Of a stretch of 6,774 bases of DNA, positions 5,574 through 6,774 are shown piece after piece. Location of the stretch: assembly GCA_900547595.1 (NCBI GenBank), contig URHE01000095.1:1-6774 (forward strand), given 5' to 3'. The position numbers and the translations under genes were made by a program. Position 1 is the stretch's first letter. The number at the start of each line of letters is the position of its first letter. A model generated the notes under the pieces. The model was given only the letters and a program-made list of their open reading frames with translations. It was not told the origin of the DNA and did not search any database. The DNA comes from an uncultured Desulfovibrio sp. (lineage in GTDB: Bacteria; Desulfobacterota; Desulfovibrionia; Desulfovibrionales; Desulfovibrionaceae).

Positions 5574-6677
5574 ATGAAGTCCCGCTTCTGGCGCAACCGG
5601 GCGTCAGCCCTCTGCCTTGCGGCCGTGTGCCTCATGGGGCCCGCCGCCTGTTCCGGCGACAACGCCGCCAGGGGGCCCGCGCCGGCCCCGGTCCATGTGC
5701 GGCCCGTAACCAGAGCCGACATGCCGCGCGTGCTTTCCGCCGTGGGCAATGTGCGCGCCTCGGCCACCGTGGGCGTCACCCCGCGCGTCACCGGCGAACT
5801 GCTCGATGTCCGCTTTACCGAAGGGCAGGAGGTGAAGGCCGGCGATCCGCTGCTGCTGATCGACCCGCGCCCGTTCGAGGCCGCCCTGCGCGAAAAGCGC
5901 GCCGTGCTCGCCAAATCCGAGGCGCAGCTGACCAAGGCCAATGACGACCGCCGCCGCTACGGCAAACTGGTGGGCGGCGGCTATGTGAGCCGCGAAGCCT
6001 ATGAGCAGACCGCCACCGACGCGGCGGCCCTGCGCGCCACGGTCCAGGCCGACCGGGCCGCCGTGGAGAGCGCGGCCCTCGACCTTGCCTACTGCACGGT
6101 CACGGCGCCCATCAGCGGCCGCGTGGGCGCGCTCACCGTGGACAAGGGCAACATGGTCAAAAGCGCGGATGCCACGCCCATTGTGACCATCGACACCCTG
6201 TCGCCCATCTATGTCACCTTTTCCGTGCCCGAAGCGCAGCTCCCGGCCATCCTTGAGCGCATGGACCGGGGCGACGTGCCGGTGACGGCCACCCCAACGG
6301 GCGGCACCCCGGAAACAGGGCGCCTGACGCTGGTGGACAACAGCGTTGACACGCGCACCGGCACCATCCGCCTGCGCGCCACCTTTGAAAATCCCGACCG
6401 CCGCCTCTGGCCGGGGCAGTTCGTCCAGGTGGCCCTGCCCCTCGGCGTGGCGGAAAACGCCCTTGTGGTGCCGAGCCGCGCCGTCCAGTCGGGCCGCGAG
6501 GAGCGCTACGTCTATCTTGTGGATGCGGAGGGCCGCGCCGTCTATCGCCCGGTGACGCCCCTTTTCGAGCATGAGGGCCAGACGGTCGTGGCCGGCGGCC
6601 TGGAGAGCGGCGACCGCGTGGTGATCGACGGCCAGGTGCGGCTCGCGCCCGGGCTGCCGGTAAAGGTTCTCGATTAG
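5574..6677 (+). CDS. RND-type efflux pump periplasmic adaptor subunit (membrane fusion protein, AcrA/MdtA-like)
   Basis: This 367-residue protein belongs to the adaptor family that links an inner-membrane RND pump to an outer-membrane channel. Domains in order: signal sequence with AACSGDN (C26 the likely lipid-modified cysteine), first half of the lipoyl domain (about 57-98, PRVTGELLDVRFTEGQEVKAGDPLL), alpha-helical hairpin (about 99-172), second lipoyl half with APISGRVG (178-185), beta-barrel (about 208-290) and membrane-proximal domain (about 290-367). The lipobox is imperfect because residue -3 is Pro (P23). The start at 5574 is supported by AAGGAGG (5562-5568) 5 nt upstream. The same frame is open far upstream through antisense speA, but that part is a shadow. 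The family is clear; substrate and pump partner cannot be told, and no pump gene is recognisable in the 97 nt that follow. Confidence 0.9.
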   Translation: MKSRFWRNRASALCLAAVCLMGPAACSGDNAARGPAPAPVHVRPVTRADMPRVLSAVGNVRASATVGVTPRVTGELLDVRFTEGQEVKAGDPLLLIDPRPFEAALREKRAVLAKSEAQLTKANDDRRRYGKLVGGGYVSREAYEQTATDAAALRATVQADRAAVESAALDLAYCTVTAPISGRVGALTVDKGNMVKSADATPIVTIDTLSPIYVTFSVPEAQLPAILERMDRGDVPVTATPTGGTPETGRLTLVDNSVDTRTGTIRLRATFENPDRRLWPGQFVQVALPLGVAENALVVPSRAVQSGREERYVYLVDAEGRAVYRPVTPLFEHEGQTVVAGGLESGDRVVIDGQVRLAPGLPVKVLD

Positions 6678-6774
6678 GGTCTGGACCTATTGATGTGGCT
6701 GCTGGCCTGGGCTGCGGCAGCTTGTGCAATGCCACAATCATCCGTCAAAAACAGCCTTTTTTGCGCTGGCGGCG
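6678..6774. other. Region after the adaptor gene; structured but unassigned
   Basis: An imperfect 9-bp stem (6691-6699 with 6731-6740, one bulged A at 6736) encloses an inner GCTG/CAGC stem (6701-6704 with 6718-6721). A T6 run follows at 6757-6762, 16 nt beyond the stem, too far for a typical terminator. An ATG at 6693 opens a frame to the window edge (MWLLAWAAAACAMPQSS...) that looks like a signal sequence. It has no clear ribosome binding site and does not resemble the start of an RND pump. I cannot decide between leader, terminator region and gene start. Confidence 0.25.

Noticed and set aside
6691..6762. Intrinsic terminator after the adaptor gene (stem 6691-6740 followed by T6)
   Set aside because: The T-run begins 16 nt after the stem and the stem has a bulge and a long loop. 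This does not meet the usual pattern, so I left it as unassigned structure.

Overview
This 6.8 kb window is GC-rich, tightly packed bacterial DNA. Codon use is strongly GC-biased, and long stop-free shadow frames lie opposite the real genes. Gene content and protein style (a MetNIQ importer, a long biosynthetic arginine decarboxylase, a YqjD/YqjE-type pair) suggest a Gram-negative proteobacterium. A Desulfovibrio-like sulfate reducer is my best guess, but that rests on general resemblance, not a search. I see no insertion sequence, prophage, CRISPR array, tRNA or rRNA. The region looks like ordinary chromosomal housekeeping, and I did not find a convincing undescribed system.

Layout. (1) Positions 1-598, minus strand: a two-gene unit, a DUF883/YqjD-like tail-anchored protein followed 8 nt later by a YqjE/holin-III-like membrane protein that runs off the left edge. 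(2) Positions 599-785: a divergent intergenic region with a TATATATAT tract flanked by two GC-rich palindromes. (3) Positions 786-3325, plus strand: metN, metI and metQ, a complete methionine ABC importer (ATPase, permease, binding protein). metN and metI overlap by 8 bp, and a small hairpin separates metI from metQ. (4) Positions 3326-3479: a convergent intergenic region with a strong hairpin that can serve as a shared terminator, plus a second palindrome. (5) Positions 3480-5396, minus strand: speA, biosynthetic arginine decarboxylase, probably starting at a TTG codon. (6) Positions 5397-5573: a divergent region with back-to-back -35 elements and a speA leader hairpin. (7) Positions 5574-6677, plus strand: an RND-type efflux periplasmic adaptor. 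The last 97 nt show no recognisable pump gene.

Functional links. MetNIQ brings in methionine, the precursor of S-adenosylmethionine. SpeA makes agmatine, the first step of polyamine synthesis from arginine, and spermidine synthesis by the aminopropyl route also consumes S-adenosylmethionine. The two units converge and are separately transcribed, so the link is metabolic at most. The most useful points for a curator are the speA start codon, the palindromic regulatory elements in both divergent regions, and the adaptor gene without a pump next to it in this window.
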